Positions 43,113-52,861 of a stretch of DNA of 64,000 bases are shown here, piece after piece. Position 1 is the stretch's first letter. Each line of letters begins with the position of its first letter. Origin of the DNA: Ruminococcus sp. (GTDB lineage: Bacteria; Bacillota; Clostridia; Oscillospirales; Ruminococcaceae); contig JAJPYB010000008.1 in NCBI GenBank assembly GCA_021205185.1, positions 163,513 to 227,512 on the forward strand. The letters run 5' to 3'. The position numbers and the translations under genes are program-made. The notes below the pieces were generated by a model that saw nothing but the letters and a program-made list of their open reading frames with translations, was not told where the DNA came from and searched no databases.

Positions 43113-44432
43113 GTGAAGAAAATTATATCAGCAGTTCTTGTAACGTTAATTTGCTTAACGCTTGCGGGTTGCTCGATAACTGATAATTTTGCAGCGGACG
43201 AGCTTTTGCAAGCTCCGATGATGACTCAGCAGCAAAAGAGCATTCACGAGGCGCTTACCAACGCTGTCGGCAGCGAAATAGTTCTGAAGTACCCTAAAAA
43301 CGGTGACAACAGAAGCGCGTTTGTCATTCAGAATGTCGACGACGAACCTACTGAGGAAGCGATAGTTTTCTATCAGCACACATCCTCTGATACCGACCAA
43401 AGCACCGCTTATGTAAACATTCTTGATCAGGATGATGACGGCGAGTGGAGCTCTGTAGTTGAGTTTCAAGGATTGGGTTCTGAAATTGACAGGATATTCA
43501 TTTCACCGCTTGAGGAGGGTAAAAGCCCAAGCATAATAATAGGCTATCAGGCGTTAAGCTCAGCGCTCAATCAGTTTCAGATATATTCTTACGATGAGGA
43601 AACGCTCGATACGGTTTATAACGATACTTATACTTTTCTGACTGTTATGGACCTTGACGGCGATGGATATTATAATATCTTTAAGGCGAGTATTGATTCG
43701 GAAACGGGTGAAACGCAGGGTATTGTTATTGAAAAAAGCGGCAGCGATTTTAATACTCTTTCAAAGGTCAGTATGTCGGAATACACGTCGTCCTTTGTAA
43801 ATTGCGTTCAGGGCGAAATATCTGACGGAAGTCAGGCGCTCTTTATTGATACGCTTAAAACTGACGGAACGGTTATGACCGATATTATCACCGAAAGCTA
43901 TGGAACCTTTCAGAATGTAGCTCTTGTCTTTGAAGAAAAGGTTTCCGCAAAGACGGTAAGGCCTTCAAGCTACCTGACGACAGATATTGATTCTGACGGA
44001 GTGTGTGAAATCCCAACGACAAAGACAATGACAGGATATTCGTCGGACGACGGCTCAGGAATGCTGCTTACCATTTGGAACGTATTTAATTCCGATTATA
44101 CGCTAAGCACAAAGTACAAGGGATATTATTCTATCAACGACGGATATTTCTTTAATATGAGCAGCGCTATGATAAAGGGCGCAACGGTTAAGCTTGACGA
44201 AAATACAGGCGAAACGGTGTTTTATAAGCTGGATAATACCGCCGAGGAAAGCACAACCGAGCTTTTCAGAATAAATGTGGTAAACAGCTCGGAGTATGAA
44301 AACTACCGAGAGCTGGGATATATGTTGATTTGCGAGCAGGGGCAGCTTAAATATATAGTTAAACGCTCGGGAATTGACGACTCGCTGTGCTTGAAGCTCA
44401 ACGAGATAAAAGAAAGCTTTTATGTTGTTTAA
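43113..44432 (+). CDS. Lipoprotein upstream of a two-component system (unknown function)
   Basis: Surface lipoprotein of 439 residues with lipobox LAGC (C20). The body contains repeated acidic strand-turns such as DQDDDGEWSSV, DLDGDGYYNI and TDIDSDGVCEI, like the Asp-rich loops of FG-GAP/VCBS beta-propellers. It begins with GTG at 43113 (AAGGGAG about 12 nt upstream). Only 45 bp separate it from the regulator gene, suggesting it is a sensor accessory or target of that system. Confidence 0.75.
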   Translation: MKKIISAVLVTLICLTLAGCSITDNFAADELLQAPMMTQQQKSIHEALTNAVGSEIVLKYPKNGDNRSAFVIQNVDDEPTEEAIVFYQHTSSDTDQSTAYVNILDQDDDGEWSSVVEFQGLGSEIDRIFISPLEEGKSPSIIIGYQALSSALNQFQIYSYDEETLDTVYNDTYTFLTVMDLDGDGYYNIFKASIDSETGETQGIVIEKSGSDFNTLSKVSMSEYTSSFVNCVQGEISDGSQALFIDTLKTDGTVMTDIITESYGTFQNVALVFEEKVSAKTVRPSSYLTTDIDSDGVCEIPTTKTMTGYSSDDGSGMLLTIWNVFNSDYTLSTKYKGYYSINDGYFFNMSSAMIKGATVKLDENTGETVFYKLDNTAEESTTELFRINVVNSSEYENYRELGYMLICEQGQLKYIVKRSGIDDSLCLKLNEIKESFYVV

Positions 44433-44477
44433 ACATTGGCAATAAATCAGTTTATTGTAAAGATACGGAGGATAAAC

Positions 44478-45188
44478 ATGAGAAGACTGTTAGTTTGTGA
44501 GGACGAGGATTCTATCAGAGAATTTGTCGTGATAAATCTTCAGAGGGTAGGCTACGAGGTAGTTGACGTAAACAGCGGCGAGGAAGCGTTAAGGGTTTTT
44601 GAGGAGCAGGACGGAAAATTCGACGTAGCTCTGCTTGATATTATGATGCCGGGAATCGACGGATTTCAAGTGTGCAAAAAGCTCAGAGAAAAGACTCAGG
44701 CTCTCGGAATCATAATGCTTTCTGCGAAAAGTCAGGAAATGGATAAGGTTTCATCTCTTATGATGGGAGCCGACGACTACATAACAAAGCCGTTTTCGAT
44801 TTCTGAACTGATTGCAAGAGTTGACGCTGTCTGCAGACGAGTAGATATGGCGCAGCCAAAGCAGGAGGAGGAAGCGACGACTATAACCTCAGGTCCGTTT
44901 ACTTTGAATCTTCGCAGCAGAACCGTTTACAAAAACGACAAGCAGATTGACTTAACGCAGGTCGAGTATCAGATTATGGAATACTTTTTCAAAAACCAGA
45001 ATACTGCGCTTGACAGAACGAGCATATTAAATCAGATCTGGGGCGATAGCTATTTTGGCGAGGACAAGATAGTTGACGTAAACATCAGAAGAATCAGAAT
45101 GAAAATCGAGGACGAGCCGAGCAACCCGAAATATATTCAGACAATCTGGGGCTTCGGTTATAAATGGGTGGCTGCAAACGAAAAGTAG
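44478..45188 (+). CDS. OmpR/PhoB-family response regulator
   Basis: Protein of 236 residues: receiver with E8, D9 and phospho-acceptor D54 (ALLDIMMPG), and winged-helix output domain ending IWGFGYKWV. The ATG at 44478 has CGGAGG upstream; the longer frame from 44436 has no such site. Partner kinase follows after 41 bp. Confidence 0.92.
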   Translation: MRRLLVCEDEDSIREFVVINLQRVGYEVVDVNSGEEALRVFEEQDGKFDVALLDIMMPGIDGFQVCKKLREKTQALGIIMLSAKSQEMDKVSSLMMGADDYITKPFSISELIARVDAVCRRVDMAQPKQEEEATTITSGPFTLNLRSRTVYKNDKQIDLTQVEYQIMEYFFKNQNTALDRTSILNQIWGDSYFGEDKIVDVNIRRIRMKIEDEPSNPKYIQTIWGFGYKWVAANEK

Positions 45189-45229
45189 CGGTGCGACTTT
45201 GACTGAATCTTTAAAGGAGGGAGTCTTTT

Positions 45230-46837
45230 ATGAAGCTTCAAAAGCTTGAGGATTTTATACTTTCTATTCCCCAGAAGCTTTTGTATCCGTTTAAAAAGCT
45301 TAGCGAAGTCGATTACAAGAAGCTGTTTTCAAAAGAAAGCTTCAAGGGCTTCTTTCACAATCAGAGCATAACAAAGCGCTGGCTGCTAAATATGTTCAGC
45401 GTTATAGCGCTTATAATAACGGTCGTTTGCGTTTCATTGGTGTTTATAATTACACGTTTTTATCGCTCGTCGGTTGAACAGCAGCTCAGAAGCGGAATGA
45501 ATATACTGACGACAGAAATTTCAAGGCTTTCATACGACCAGACGGCAAATCATAATTCTGAAATACGAACGCTTGTCGAAACTTATGAGGACAAGGATAT
45601 TATAGAGCTGATGGCGATAGACCGAAACGGAAATGTAGCGGTTACCTCGTCAGGGTTTGAATTTGATGACAGCTCGCTTTTCGAGGAGCAGTATACAAAC
45701 GACGGAGTTATAAACATCGTTGAGCTTTCAACAGGCGAGGAGGCAATGTCGCTTACAACCTCTATTGACGAATCGGCATCGCAGTTTGTCGCTCTCAGAA
45801 TGGTAACATCTCTTGAAGCGGTAAACAGCAGAATATTTCTTTTAAGTCTTATAGTGATAATAATTTCATTATCGCTGCTGGCGTTTATATTTACTCTTGG
45901 CTTTTACTTTGTGCGAACCATAAAAAAGCCTATCGACAAGATAGCTACAATGGCAAGGCAGTACGCAACGGGCGATTTTTCTAAACGACTTGAGCCTGAG
46001 CGTGACGACGAGCTTGGAAAGCTTTGTGAAAGCGTAAACTTTATGGCTGCCGAGCTTTCAAATTCGGAAACGATGAAGAACGAGTTTATCTCGCAGGTTT
46101 CTCACGAGCTAAGAACGCCGCTTACCGCCATTAAGGGCTGGAGCGAAACGCTTACTGCTATTGACGACAGGGAAACCTTTATAAAGGGAATGAGAGTAAT
46201 TTCCAGCGAAAGCGAAAGATTATCGCAAATGGTTGAGGAGCTTCTAGACTTTTCAAGAATACAGGACGGAAAGCTGATGCTCAATATGGTTAATCTCGAT
46301 ATTTTAGCGGAGCTTGGCGAAACGGTACTTATTTATCAGGAGCGTGCAAAGGCGCTTGGGATTACGCTTAACTATTACGAGCCTGAAATGTTGCCAGCAG
46401 TTTACGGAGATAAGAACAGGCTAAGACAGGTGTTTATCAACATTGTTGACAACGCAATAAAATATTCTGATAGCGGAGATATGGTAAATGTCGAAGCTTA
46501 TGAAGAAAAGGGTCAGGCTGTCATTTCAGTATCAGATACGGGAATTGGAATTGACGCTAACGACCTTCCTAAGGTAAAGACCAAATTCTTTAAGGCTGAC
46601 AGCACAAGGCGAGGCTCGGGAATTGGTTTGGCGGTAGCCGATGAAATTATTACGCTTCACGGCGGTACGCTTGAAATCGACAGCCAGAAGGGCGTCGGCA
46701 CAACGGTAATTATAAAGCTTCCCTGTAAGGAAAGCAAAAAGCCCTCAAACGACAAAAGTGTAAATGTTGAAGTTATTTCAACGGTTGAGGAAAGGAACGA
46801 TTTTACAAATGGCGAACAAAACACAGGAGAAGTTTAA
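45230..46837 (+). CDS. HAMP-domain sensor histidine kinase
   Basis: Kinase of 535 residues. An unusual basic N-terminal tail of about 48 residues precedes the first membrane helix (about 50-77); an external sensor domain (about 78-203), second helix (about 204-228), HAMP (about 229-282), HisKA with H292 (SHELRTPLTAIKG) and ATPase domain (NIVDNAIKYSD, DTGIGI, GSGIGLAVADEI) follow. GGAGGG precedes the ATG. It overlaps the YqhQ-like gene by 29 nt. Confidence 0.93.
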   Translation: MKLQKLEDFILSIPQKLLYPFKKLSEVDYKKLFSKESFKGFFHNQSITKRWLLNMFSVIALIITVVCVSLVFIITRFYRSSVEQQLRSGMNILTTEISRLSYDQTANHNSEIRTLVETYEDKDIIELMAIDRNGNVAVTSSGFEFDDSSLFEEQYTNDGVINIVELSTGEEAMSLTTSIDESASQFVALRMVTSLEAVNSRIFLLSLIVIIISLSLLAFIFTLGFYFVRTIKKPIDKIATMARQYATGDFSKRLEPERDDELGKLCESVNFMAAELSNSETMKNEFISQVSHELRTPLTAIKGWSETLTAIDDRETFIKGMRVISSESERLSQMVEELLDFSRIQDGKLMLNMVNLDILAELGETVLIYQERAKALGITLNYYEPEMLPAVYGDKNRLRQVFINIVDNAIKYSDSGDMVNVEAYEEKGQAVISVSDTGIGIDANDLPKVKTKFFKADSTRRGSGIGLAVADEIITLHGGTLEIDSQKGVGTTVIIKLPCKESKKPSNDKSVNVEVISTVEERNDFTNGEQNTGEV

Positions 46838-47771
46838 ATCCAAAATTGGAGGACAGGCTCTTATCGAAGGAATTATGATGAGAGGAATTGATAAGGCGTC
46901 TATGTCCCTGAGACTTCCGACAGGCGAAATTGAAACGGAAACGTGGGAAATTAAAAATGGAAAAAATCCGCCTTGGTACAGAAGGTGTCCGTTTATAAGA
47001 GGCTCGTTTAACTTTGTAACCTCAATGGTTGACGGCTATAAGTGTCTTTCAAAATCAGCTGATAGAGCTATGGATTTTGAAGAGGAGGATGAGGAGCCAG
47101 AAACAAAGTTTGAAAAATGGCTTGACGACCATATCGGCGACAAGCTTATGCCGATAGTTATGACGCTTGGAATTATTTTGGGCGTTGGCTTGGCGATACT
47201 ATTGTTTATGTGGCTGCCGTCTATGATTTCAAGACTTATAAGTAAGGTTATACCTCTTGGCTCGATTGCTAAAACAATTATCGAGGGGGTTATAAAAATA
47301 GTGCTGTTTTTAGCGTATATGGCGCTGACGGCGCTTATGAAGGATATAAGGCGAACCTATGAGTATCATGGCGCTGAGCATAAAACGATAACCTGCTATG
47401 AAGCGGAAATGGATTTAACTGTCGAGAATGTAAAAAAATGCTCTCGCTTTCACCCGAGATGCGGAACCAGCTTTATAATTCTGACGCTTATTGTCAGCAT
47501 TATTATAACCTCTGTTTTGCATCTTCCGTGGGATAATATTGCGCTCAGAATGATTATCAAGATCTTGCTGCTGCCTGTTTATGTGGGTATAACTTATGAG
47601 TTTATTCGTATTGCGGGAAGATATTCAAATCCGTTTACGAGGATTTTGTCAGCTCCAGGTCTATGGGTTCAAAGAATAACTACAAGAGAGCCTGACGACA
47701 GCGAAATCGAGGTAGCTATCGAAGCCCTTAATGCTTGTAAGCCTGACGACCAGTCGATAGATAGATGGTAG
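46809..47771 (+). CDS. DUF1385 (YqhQ-like) membrane protein
   Basis: Protein of 320 residues with the family start KIGGQALIEGIMMRG, two central membrane helices (about 113-135 and 150-180), the conserved YHGAEHKTITCYE, RFHPRCGTSF and further C-terminal helices. The ATG at 46809 gives the usual N-terminus and lies inside the kinase 3' end. DUF1385 genes often sit just upstream of prmC in Clostridia, as here. Function unknown. Confidence 0.88.
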   Translation: MANKTQEKFKSKIGGQALIEGIMMRGIDKASMSLRLPTGEIETETWEIKNGKNPPWYRRCPFIRGSFNFVTSMVDGYKCLSKSADRAMDFEEEDEEPETKFEKWLDDHIGDKLMPIVMTLGIILGVGLAILLFMWLPSMISRLISKVIPLGSIAKTIIEGVIKIVLFLAYMALTALMKDIRRTYEYHGAEHKTITCYEAEMDLTVENVKKCSRFHPRCGTSFIILTLIVSIIITSVLHLPWDNIALRMIIKILLLPVYVGITYEFIRIAGRYSNPFTRILSAPGLWVQRITTREPDDSEIEVAIEALNACKPDDQSIDRW

Positions 47772-47775
47772 GATA

Positions 47776-47804
47776 TTGACAGAAGGCTTTTGAAATGATA
47801 TACT
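47776..47804 (+). promoter_or_regulatory. Near-consensus promoter of the prmC-recA-rimO operon
   Basis: TTGACA (47776-47781), a 17-nt spacer and TATACT (47799-47804). A LexA box follows 10 bp downstream. Confidence 0.9.
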
Positions 47805-47812
47805 TAGTTCAG

Positions 47813-47828
47813 TAGAACGGTTGTTCTA
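47813..47828. promoter_or_regulatory. LexA (SOS) operator
   Basis: A perfect 16-bp palindrome TAGAACGGTTGTTCTA containing GAAC-N4-GTTC (47815-47826), the Gram-positive LexA/DinR consensus. It sits at about the start of transcription of the operon that carries recA, where LexA binding would block transcription. Confidence 0.88.
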
Positions 47829-47842
47829 ACGGTGGAGTGAGA

Positions 47843-48697
47843 ATGAAACTTAAAGAAGCATACGAAATAATTGAGGAAAGGCTTATTCAGAATGGAATAG
47901 CTGAAAAAAGGGACACTCACGAGCTTATTATGTACGGAATTGGAGTAAGCGAAAAGGAGGAGCCTGAAAAGGAGCTTTCAGAGTCGCAGCTTCAGATTTT
48001 AAACGAGCTTATGAGGAGAAGAGTGGACCACGAGCCGCTTCAATACATAATAGGCGAGTGGGACTTTTTCGATAAGACATTTAAGGTCGGCGAGGGAGTT
48101 TTAATTCCAAGACCCGATACTGAAACGCTTGTTGAAAAGTGTATCGCTGATAATAGCGAGAGTAAAGGCTTGACGCTTATCGACCTTTGCGCCGGAAGCG
48201 GCTGTATCGGCTTAACGCTTGAGGGCAGACTTAATGTAAGCGAGCTTTATATGGTTGAAAAAAGCGAAAGCGCTTATAAGTATTTATCTCAGAATGCAAG
48301 CGACTTTGGCTCGCAAGCAAGGCTGATTTTAGGCGATGCGTTTGACAGAGAGATAATTGACTCTCTCCCTCAGGCTGATATTATTACCTGCAATCCGCCG
48401 TATTTAAATGTGTCTGATATGACACCGGGCGTTTTGCAAGCGGAGGTAGCTTACGAGCCCTTTGAAGCGTTGTACGGCGGCGAGGACGGACTGGAATATT
48501 ACAGGCTTATAGCTCGCCTTTATAAGAAAAAGCTTAAAGAAACGGGTAAGCTTTATCTTGAGATTGGCATGGGACAGGAAGCGGAGGTTATGAGAATACT
48601 CATTCAGAATGGCTTTACCAACGTCAGAAAGATAAAGGATTACGGACAGATTTACAGGGTTATAACGGCAGGGGTAACGAATGAGTATGCTGACTGA
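47843..48697 (+). CDS. prmC: Peptide chain release factor N5-glutamine methyltransferase PrmC
   Basis: Methylates the GGQ glutamine of release factors RF1/RF2. The 284-residue protein has the N-terminal helical domain, LIPRPDTETLVE, SAM motif DLCAGSGCIGLTL and catalytic ITCNPPYLN. The ATG at 47843 follows GGTGGAG; a GTG six bases upstream is less likely. First gene behind the LexA-controlled promoter. prfA, its usual neighbour, is absent here. Confidence 0.95.
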   Translation: MKLKEAYEIIEERLIQNGIAEKRDTHELIMYGIGVSEKEEPEKELSESQLQILNELMRRRVDHEPLQYIIGEWDFFDKTFKVGEGVLIPRPDTETLVEKCIADNSESKGLTLIDLCAGSGCIGLTLEGRLNVSELYMVEKSESAYKYLSQNASDFGSQARLILGDAFDREIIDSLPQADIITCNPPYLNVSDMTPGVLQAEVAYEPFEALYGGEDGLEYYRLIARLYKKKLKETGKLYLEIGMGQEAEVMRILIQNGFTNVRKIKDYGQIYRVITAGVTNEYAD

Positions 48698-48974
48698 TTT
48701 TTTAAGGGAGCATTTCTTACTTGTCGGTGCCTTGATACTTGTTATGAATATAATAACGCTTGCGGCGTTTGGAGTGGATAAATTAAAGGCTAAAATGGGG
48801 ACCTACAGAATACCCGAAAAGGTGCTTTTGACCCTAAGCTTTTTGTACGGAGCTGTCGGGGGAGTGATAGGTATGTATGCTTTTCACCACAAGACAAGGA
48901 AAGCGAAATTCTACATTTTTGTACCGCTTTTTGCGGTACTGCAAATCATATCGCTATGCGTTTTGTATATTTAA
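48681..48974 (+). CDS. DUF1294 membrane protein
   Basis: Protein of 97 residues with the DUF1294 pattern FGVDKLKAKMGTYRIPEKVLL, GAVGGVIGMYAFHHKTRK and three hydrophobic segments. It overlaps prmC by 17 nt and lies 45 bp before recA. Function unknown. Confidence 0.85.
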   Translation: MSMLTDFLREHFLLVGALILVMNIITLAAFGVDKLKAKMGTYRIPEKVLLTLSFLYGAVGGVIGMYAFHHKTRKAKFYIFVPLFAVLQIISLCVLYI

Positions 48975-49019
48975 ATCACGAGACGGTTTACTTTTAAAAT
49001 TTTGGGAGGAATAATAAAA

Positions 49020-50216
49020 ATGGCAGCAAAGAAATCTGATACTAAAAAACAGCCGGTTGTGGCTGTAAAGGGAGAGGAAAAGAAAAAAGCGCTTGAAACG
49101 GCGATAGCTCAGATTGAAAAAACCTACGGCGCAGGCGCAGTAATGAAGCTGGGTCAGAACAAGACGCTCAACATCGATGCTATTCCGACAGGCTCAATGA
49201 CGCTCGATATGGCGCTTGGAATAGGCGGCGTACCGAGAGGAAGAATTGTTGAAATTTACGGGCCTGAAAGCTCAGGAAAAACTACTGTTGCGCTTCATAT
49301 TGCAGCTGAAGCTCAGAAGCTTGGCGGAGAGGTTGCGTTTATTGACGTTGAGCACGCACTCGATCCTATATACGCTAAAAATCTCGGAGTAGATATAGAT
49401 TCGCTTTTGGTTTCTCAGCCCGACAGCGGCGAGCAGGCGCTCGAAATTGCCGAAGCGTTGGTACGTTCGGGAGCTATCGACTGTATCGTTCTGGACTCGG
49501 TAGCTGCAATGGTAACCAAGGCGGAAATTGACGGCGATATGGGAGACACCCATGTAGGACAGCTTGCAAGACTTATGTCGCAGGCTATGAGAAAGCTTAC
49601 AAGCGTAATTGCAAAGAGCAACTGCGTGGCAGTTTTTATAAATCAGATAAGAGAGAAAATCGGCATTATTTACGGAAATCCTGAAACAACTCCGGGCGGT
49701 CGTGCGCTTAAGTTTTACTCATCTGTAAGAATTGAGGTAAGACGAGGCGAGCAGATCAAGCAGGGCAGCGAGGTAGTCGGAAACAGAACACGCTGTAAGG
49801 TTGTAAAGAATAAGGTTGCGCCGCCGTTTAAGACCTGTGAATTTGATATTATGTACGGTACGGGAATTTCACGAGTAGGCGAGGTTCTCGATATGGCGGT
49901 TGATTTGGGTATTGTCAAAAAGGGCGGAGCATGGTTCAGCTACAATGATATCAAGCTCGGTCAGGGCAGAGATAACTCGAAGGAATTTATAAGGACCAAC
50001 GTAGAGCTTATGAATAAAATCGAGGAGAAAATTCATGAGAAAATCAAGGACGGCGCAGTAGTTAATACCTCAAAGGCAAGCAAGAAGGAAGCAAGCCTTA
50101 AGGCTGCAAGCGAAGCGGCGGTAAATAAAGCTGACGAGCAGGCAAAACCTGTATCGAGCGTTGTTGTAAACGCTGACGATGATTTTGAAGAGTTTTCGCC
50201 GATTGATGCTGAATAA
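49020..50216 (+). CDS. recA: Recombinase RecA
   Basis: Strand-exchange protein and LexA co-protease, 398 residues. Walker A is [58 protein letters not shown] and the C-terminal acidic tail are all present. The tail is long and Ala/Lys-rich (about 345-398). The ATG at 49020 has GGGAGGA about 9 nt upstream; the longer frame from 49002 would begin inside that site. It overlaps recX by one base (TAATG). Confidence 0.98.
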   Translation: MAAKKSDTKKQPVVAVKGEEKKKALETAIAQIEKTYGAGAVMKLGQNKTLNIDAIPTGSMTLDMALGIGGVPRGRIVEIYGPESSGKTTVALHIAAEAQKLGGEVAFIDVEHALDPIYAKNLGVDIDSLLVSQPDSGEQALEIAEALVRSGAIDCIVLDSVAAMVTKAEIDGDMGDTHVGQLARLMSQAMRKLTSVIAKSNCVAVFINQIREKIGIIYGNPETTPGGRALKFYSSVRIEVRRGEQIKQGSEVVGNRTRCKVVKNKVAPPFKTCEFDIMYGTGISRVGEVLDMAVDLGIVKKGGAWFSYNDIKLGQGRDNSKEFIRTNVELMNKIEEKIHEKIKDGAVVNTSKASKKEASLKAASEAAVNKADEQAKPVSSVVVNADDDFEEFSPIDAE

Positions 50217-50821
50217 TGAAAATAGAAAAGATTGAAAAATATAAAGGGAAAACCTTTGGAGTTTATTTTGAGGACGCAGAGCCAATTTTTATAAACGGCG
50301 AGATAGTTTCGCAGTTTCATTTGAAGGCGGGAACGGAAATTCCTGAAAGTGCGATTTCTCAGGTAATAAGAGCTAATGATGTAAGGCGTGCGAGAGAACG
50401 CGCGCTTTATCTTCTTGATGCAAGAGAGTATTCCTACACGGGACTTTTTAAAAAGCTGGAGCTGAATTATGACGAGGACATCTGCTATGAGGTTTTGAAT
50501 AGCCTCAGCGAGCAGGGACTTGTAAACGACAGAAGATATGCGGAGCATTTAGGCGAATATTATATGGTGACTAAATGCTATGGCAAATATCGGGCGAGTC
50601 AGGAAATGTACCGGAAGGGAATTTCAAGAGAGCTTACAAACGAGGTTCTCGAAAGCTACGAGCAGGATAGCTGTCAAAGACTCTATGAGCTTGTAAAGTC
50701 GAAGTACGAAAGGTACCTGACCGACGATAAGGGCATTACAAAGGTTAAAAATGCGCTTGCTCGCAGAGGATTTTCATTTGATGACATAAATGTTGTCATA
50801 AAAACGATTTTAGAAGAATAG
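50216..50821 (+). CDS. recX: Regulatory protein RecX
   Basis: Modulator that binds RecA filaments and limits their growth. All-helical protein of 201 residues with RARERALYLLDAREYSYTGL, YAEHLGEYYMVTKCYGKYR and ALARRGFSFDDINVVI. The start overlaps the recA stop, so translation is coupled. 12 bp before rimO. Confidence 0.92.
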   Translation: MKIEKIEKYKGKTFGVYFEDAEPIFINGEIVSQFHLKAGTEIPESAISQVIRANDVRRARERALYLLDAREYSYTGLFKKLELNYDEDICYEVLNSLSEQGLVNDRRYAEHLGEYYMVTKCYGKYRASQEMYRKGISRELTNEVLESYEQDSCQRLYELVKSKYERYLTDDKGITKVKNALARRGFSFDDINVVIKTILEE

Positions 50822-50833
50822 GTTGAGGAAGAA

Positions 50834-52156
50834 ATGACCAGAATAGGAATGGTATCTTTAGGCTGCCCGAAAAATCAGGTGGACGCAGAGAGAATGTTAG
50901 CGCTTTTGCTCGACGAGGGATATGAGCTTGCTTACGATGCGGCGCTAAGCGACGTTGTAATTGTAAATACCTGCGGATTCATTCAGTCTGCAAAGGAAGA
51001 GGCAATTGAAACAATCCTCGAATTTTGCACCCTCAAAAAAGAGGGGAGAATAAAGGCTGTCGTTGTAACAGGCTGCTTGGCTGAGCGGTATCGGGAGGAG
51101 ATTTTGTCTGAAATTCCTGAGGTAGACGCGGTTGTCGGCATTGGAAAAAACGACGAGCTTGCAGATATTATAAGGCAGGTTTATTGCGGCGAGCAGGTTT
51201 GTACCTTCGGCGATAAGGCTGATTTGTGCTTTGACGAAAAGAGAATTTTGTCGACACCTTCGTACTTAGCTTATCTTAAAATCGCAGAGGGTTGCGACAA
51301 CAGATGTACATATTGCGCAATTCCAAGCATCAGAGGCCCTTTCAGAAGCCGCAGTATTGAGAGTATTGTTTCAGAGGCAAAAAGCTTAGCTGAAAGAGGA
51401 GTTAAGGAGCTTGTTTTAATAGCGCAGGATACAACACGCTACGGCGAGGACTTGTACGGCGAAGGTAAGCTTGCGGAGCTTTTGCGAGAGCTTGCAAAAA
51501 TTGAAAAGCTAAAGTGGATAAGAACGCTTTATCTGTACCCTGAAAGAATAACAGACGAGCTTATCGACGTTTTTGCAAGCGAGGAAAGGGTAGTTCCTTA
51601 TATGGATATACCCATTCAGCATTGCAATAAGGATATTTTAAGAAAAATGAACAGAAGGGGCGACGAGCAGTCGCTTATCGATTTAATTCAAAAGATAAGG
51701 CAGAGAGTTCCTGACGTGATTTTAAGAACAACGCTTATAGCTGGATTCCCGTCCGAGAGCGAGGAGCAGTTTGAAGAGCTTTGTAAATTCGTTCAAAAGG
51801 CGAGGTTTGATAGGCTCGGCTGCTTTGCGTATTCCGCAGAGGAGGGTACTGCGGCGGCGGAGTTTGACGGACAGATAGACGACGACGTCAAGGAACGCAG
51901 AGCTGAAATCGTTTATGACGAGCAGTCGAGAATTGCGCTTGAAAAGAGCGAGGAGCAGATTGGAAAGACGCTCGAGATCGTTTGCGAAGGCTTTGACAGA
52001 TATGCGGAGTGCTACTTTGGAAGAAGCTATATGGACGCGCCTGAAATAGACGGAAAGATTTTCTTTACAGCAGATGTAAAGCCGACAGCAGGCGAATTTA
52101 TAAAGGTTAAAATCACCGACACACTCGATTATGACCTTTTAGGAGAGCGAGTTTAA
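50834..52156 (+). CDS. rimO: Ribosomal protein S12 methylthiotransferase RimO
   Basis: Radical-SAM enzyme that adds a methylthio group to an Asp of S12. The 440-residue protein has the N-terminal UPF0004 domain (MVSLGCPKNQVDAERML), the radical-SAM cysteines in CDNRCTYCAIPSIRG and a C-terminal TRAM domain (about 372-440). RimO rather than MiaB is indicated by LGCPKNQVDAE and the TRAM sequence. GAGGAAG precedes the ATG. Last gene of the SOS-controlled operon. Confidence 0.95.
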   Translation: MTRIGMVSLGCPKNQVDAERMLALLLDEGYELAYDAALSDVVIVNTCGFIQSAKEEAIETILEFCTLKKEGRIKAVVVTGCLAERYREEILSEIPEVDAVVGIGKNDELADIIRQVYCGEQVCTFGDKADLCFDEKRILSTPSYLAYLKIAEGCDNRCTYCAIPSIRGPFRSRSIESIVSEAKSLAERGVKELVLIAQDTTRYGEDLYGEGKLAELLRELAKIEKLKWIRTLYLYPERITDELIDVFASEERVVPYMDIPIQHCNKDILRKMNRRGDEQSLIDLIQKIRQRVPDVILRTTLIAGFPSESEEQFEELCKFVQKARFDRLGCFAYSAEEGTAAAEFDGQIDDDVKERRAEIVYDEQSRIALEKSEEQIGKTLEIVCEGFDRYAECYFGRSYMDAPEIDGKIFFTADVKPTAGEFIKVKITDTLDYDLLGERV

Positions 52157-52178
52157 AAAGCTTTCATCAAAGTTTCAC

Positions 52179-52207
52179 TTTACAATTTTAAACGTAAATG
52201 CTATAAT
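52179..52207 (+). promoter_or_regulatory. Promoter of pgsA
   Basis: TTTACA (52179-52184), a 17-nt spacer and a perfect TATAAT (52202-52207), 63 bp before the ATG. Confidence 0.8.
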
Positions 52208-52270
52208 ATCTAGGTGATGAATCTGTCAGGCTGATAAATTAAAATTGCTATCTTAGAAAGGATAAATGAG

Positions 52271-52843
52271 ATGAATCTGAATTTACCAAACAAGCTAACG
52301 GTTGTTAGAATGCTTTTGATCCCATTTTTTGTAGCAGGAATGATACTTAGCCGATTTTTCGGCGGAGAAAACATAAACGTCTTCGTGTTAGTATCCTTGG
52401 CAATTTTTATTGTAGCGTCAATTACAGACTGGTTTGACGGAAAAATCGCCAGAAAGCAGGGGCTTGTCACTACGTTTGGAAAATTCTTAGACCCGTTGGC
52501 GGACAAAATGCTCGTTATGAGTGCGCTTATACTTTTTTCAGCGCAGTCGCCTCAATGGATCGACGCTGTTGCGGTAATAATTATTATGGCGAGAGAGCTT
52601 ATGGTTTCGGGAATAAGACTAGTCGTCGCAAACGAGGGCGTAGTCGTTCCGGCAGGAATGCTAGGAAAGCTCAAAACGGCGTTTACAATGATAGCAATTG
52701 TTTTAATAATGTTTTTGGAAGGCATAGGAATCCATATATTTTGGCTCAATGAAATACTTATCTGGATAGCGGCTGCTCTTACTGCTGTTTCGGGAATACA
52801 GTATCTCTTGGCTTATTGGGACAAAATAGATTCTAATAAATAA
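52271..52843 (+). CDS. pgsA: CDP-diacylglycerol--glycerol-3-phosphate 3-phosphatidyltransferase
   Basis: Makes phosphatidylglycerol phosphate at the membrane. The 190-residue protein has LPNKLTVVRMLLIPFFV and the CDP-alcohol phosphotransferase motif spanning D-WFDGKIARKQG...FGKFLDPLADK, with about five helices. It supplies the phosphatidylglycerol used by the cardiolipin synthase at 21497. AAAGG precedes the ATG. Confidence 0.93.
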   Translation: MNLNLPNKLTVVRMLLIPFFVAGMILSRFFGGENINVFVLVSLAIFIVASITDWFDGKIARKQGLVTTFGKFLDPLADKMLVMSALILFSAQSPQWIDAVAVIIIMARELMVSGIRLVVANEGVVVPAGMLGKLKTAFTMIAIVLIMFLEGIGIHIFWLNEILIWIAAALTAVSGIQYLLAYWDKIDSNK

Positions 52844-52861
52844 CTAAAAGGCGGAAGAAAT

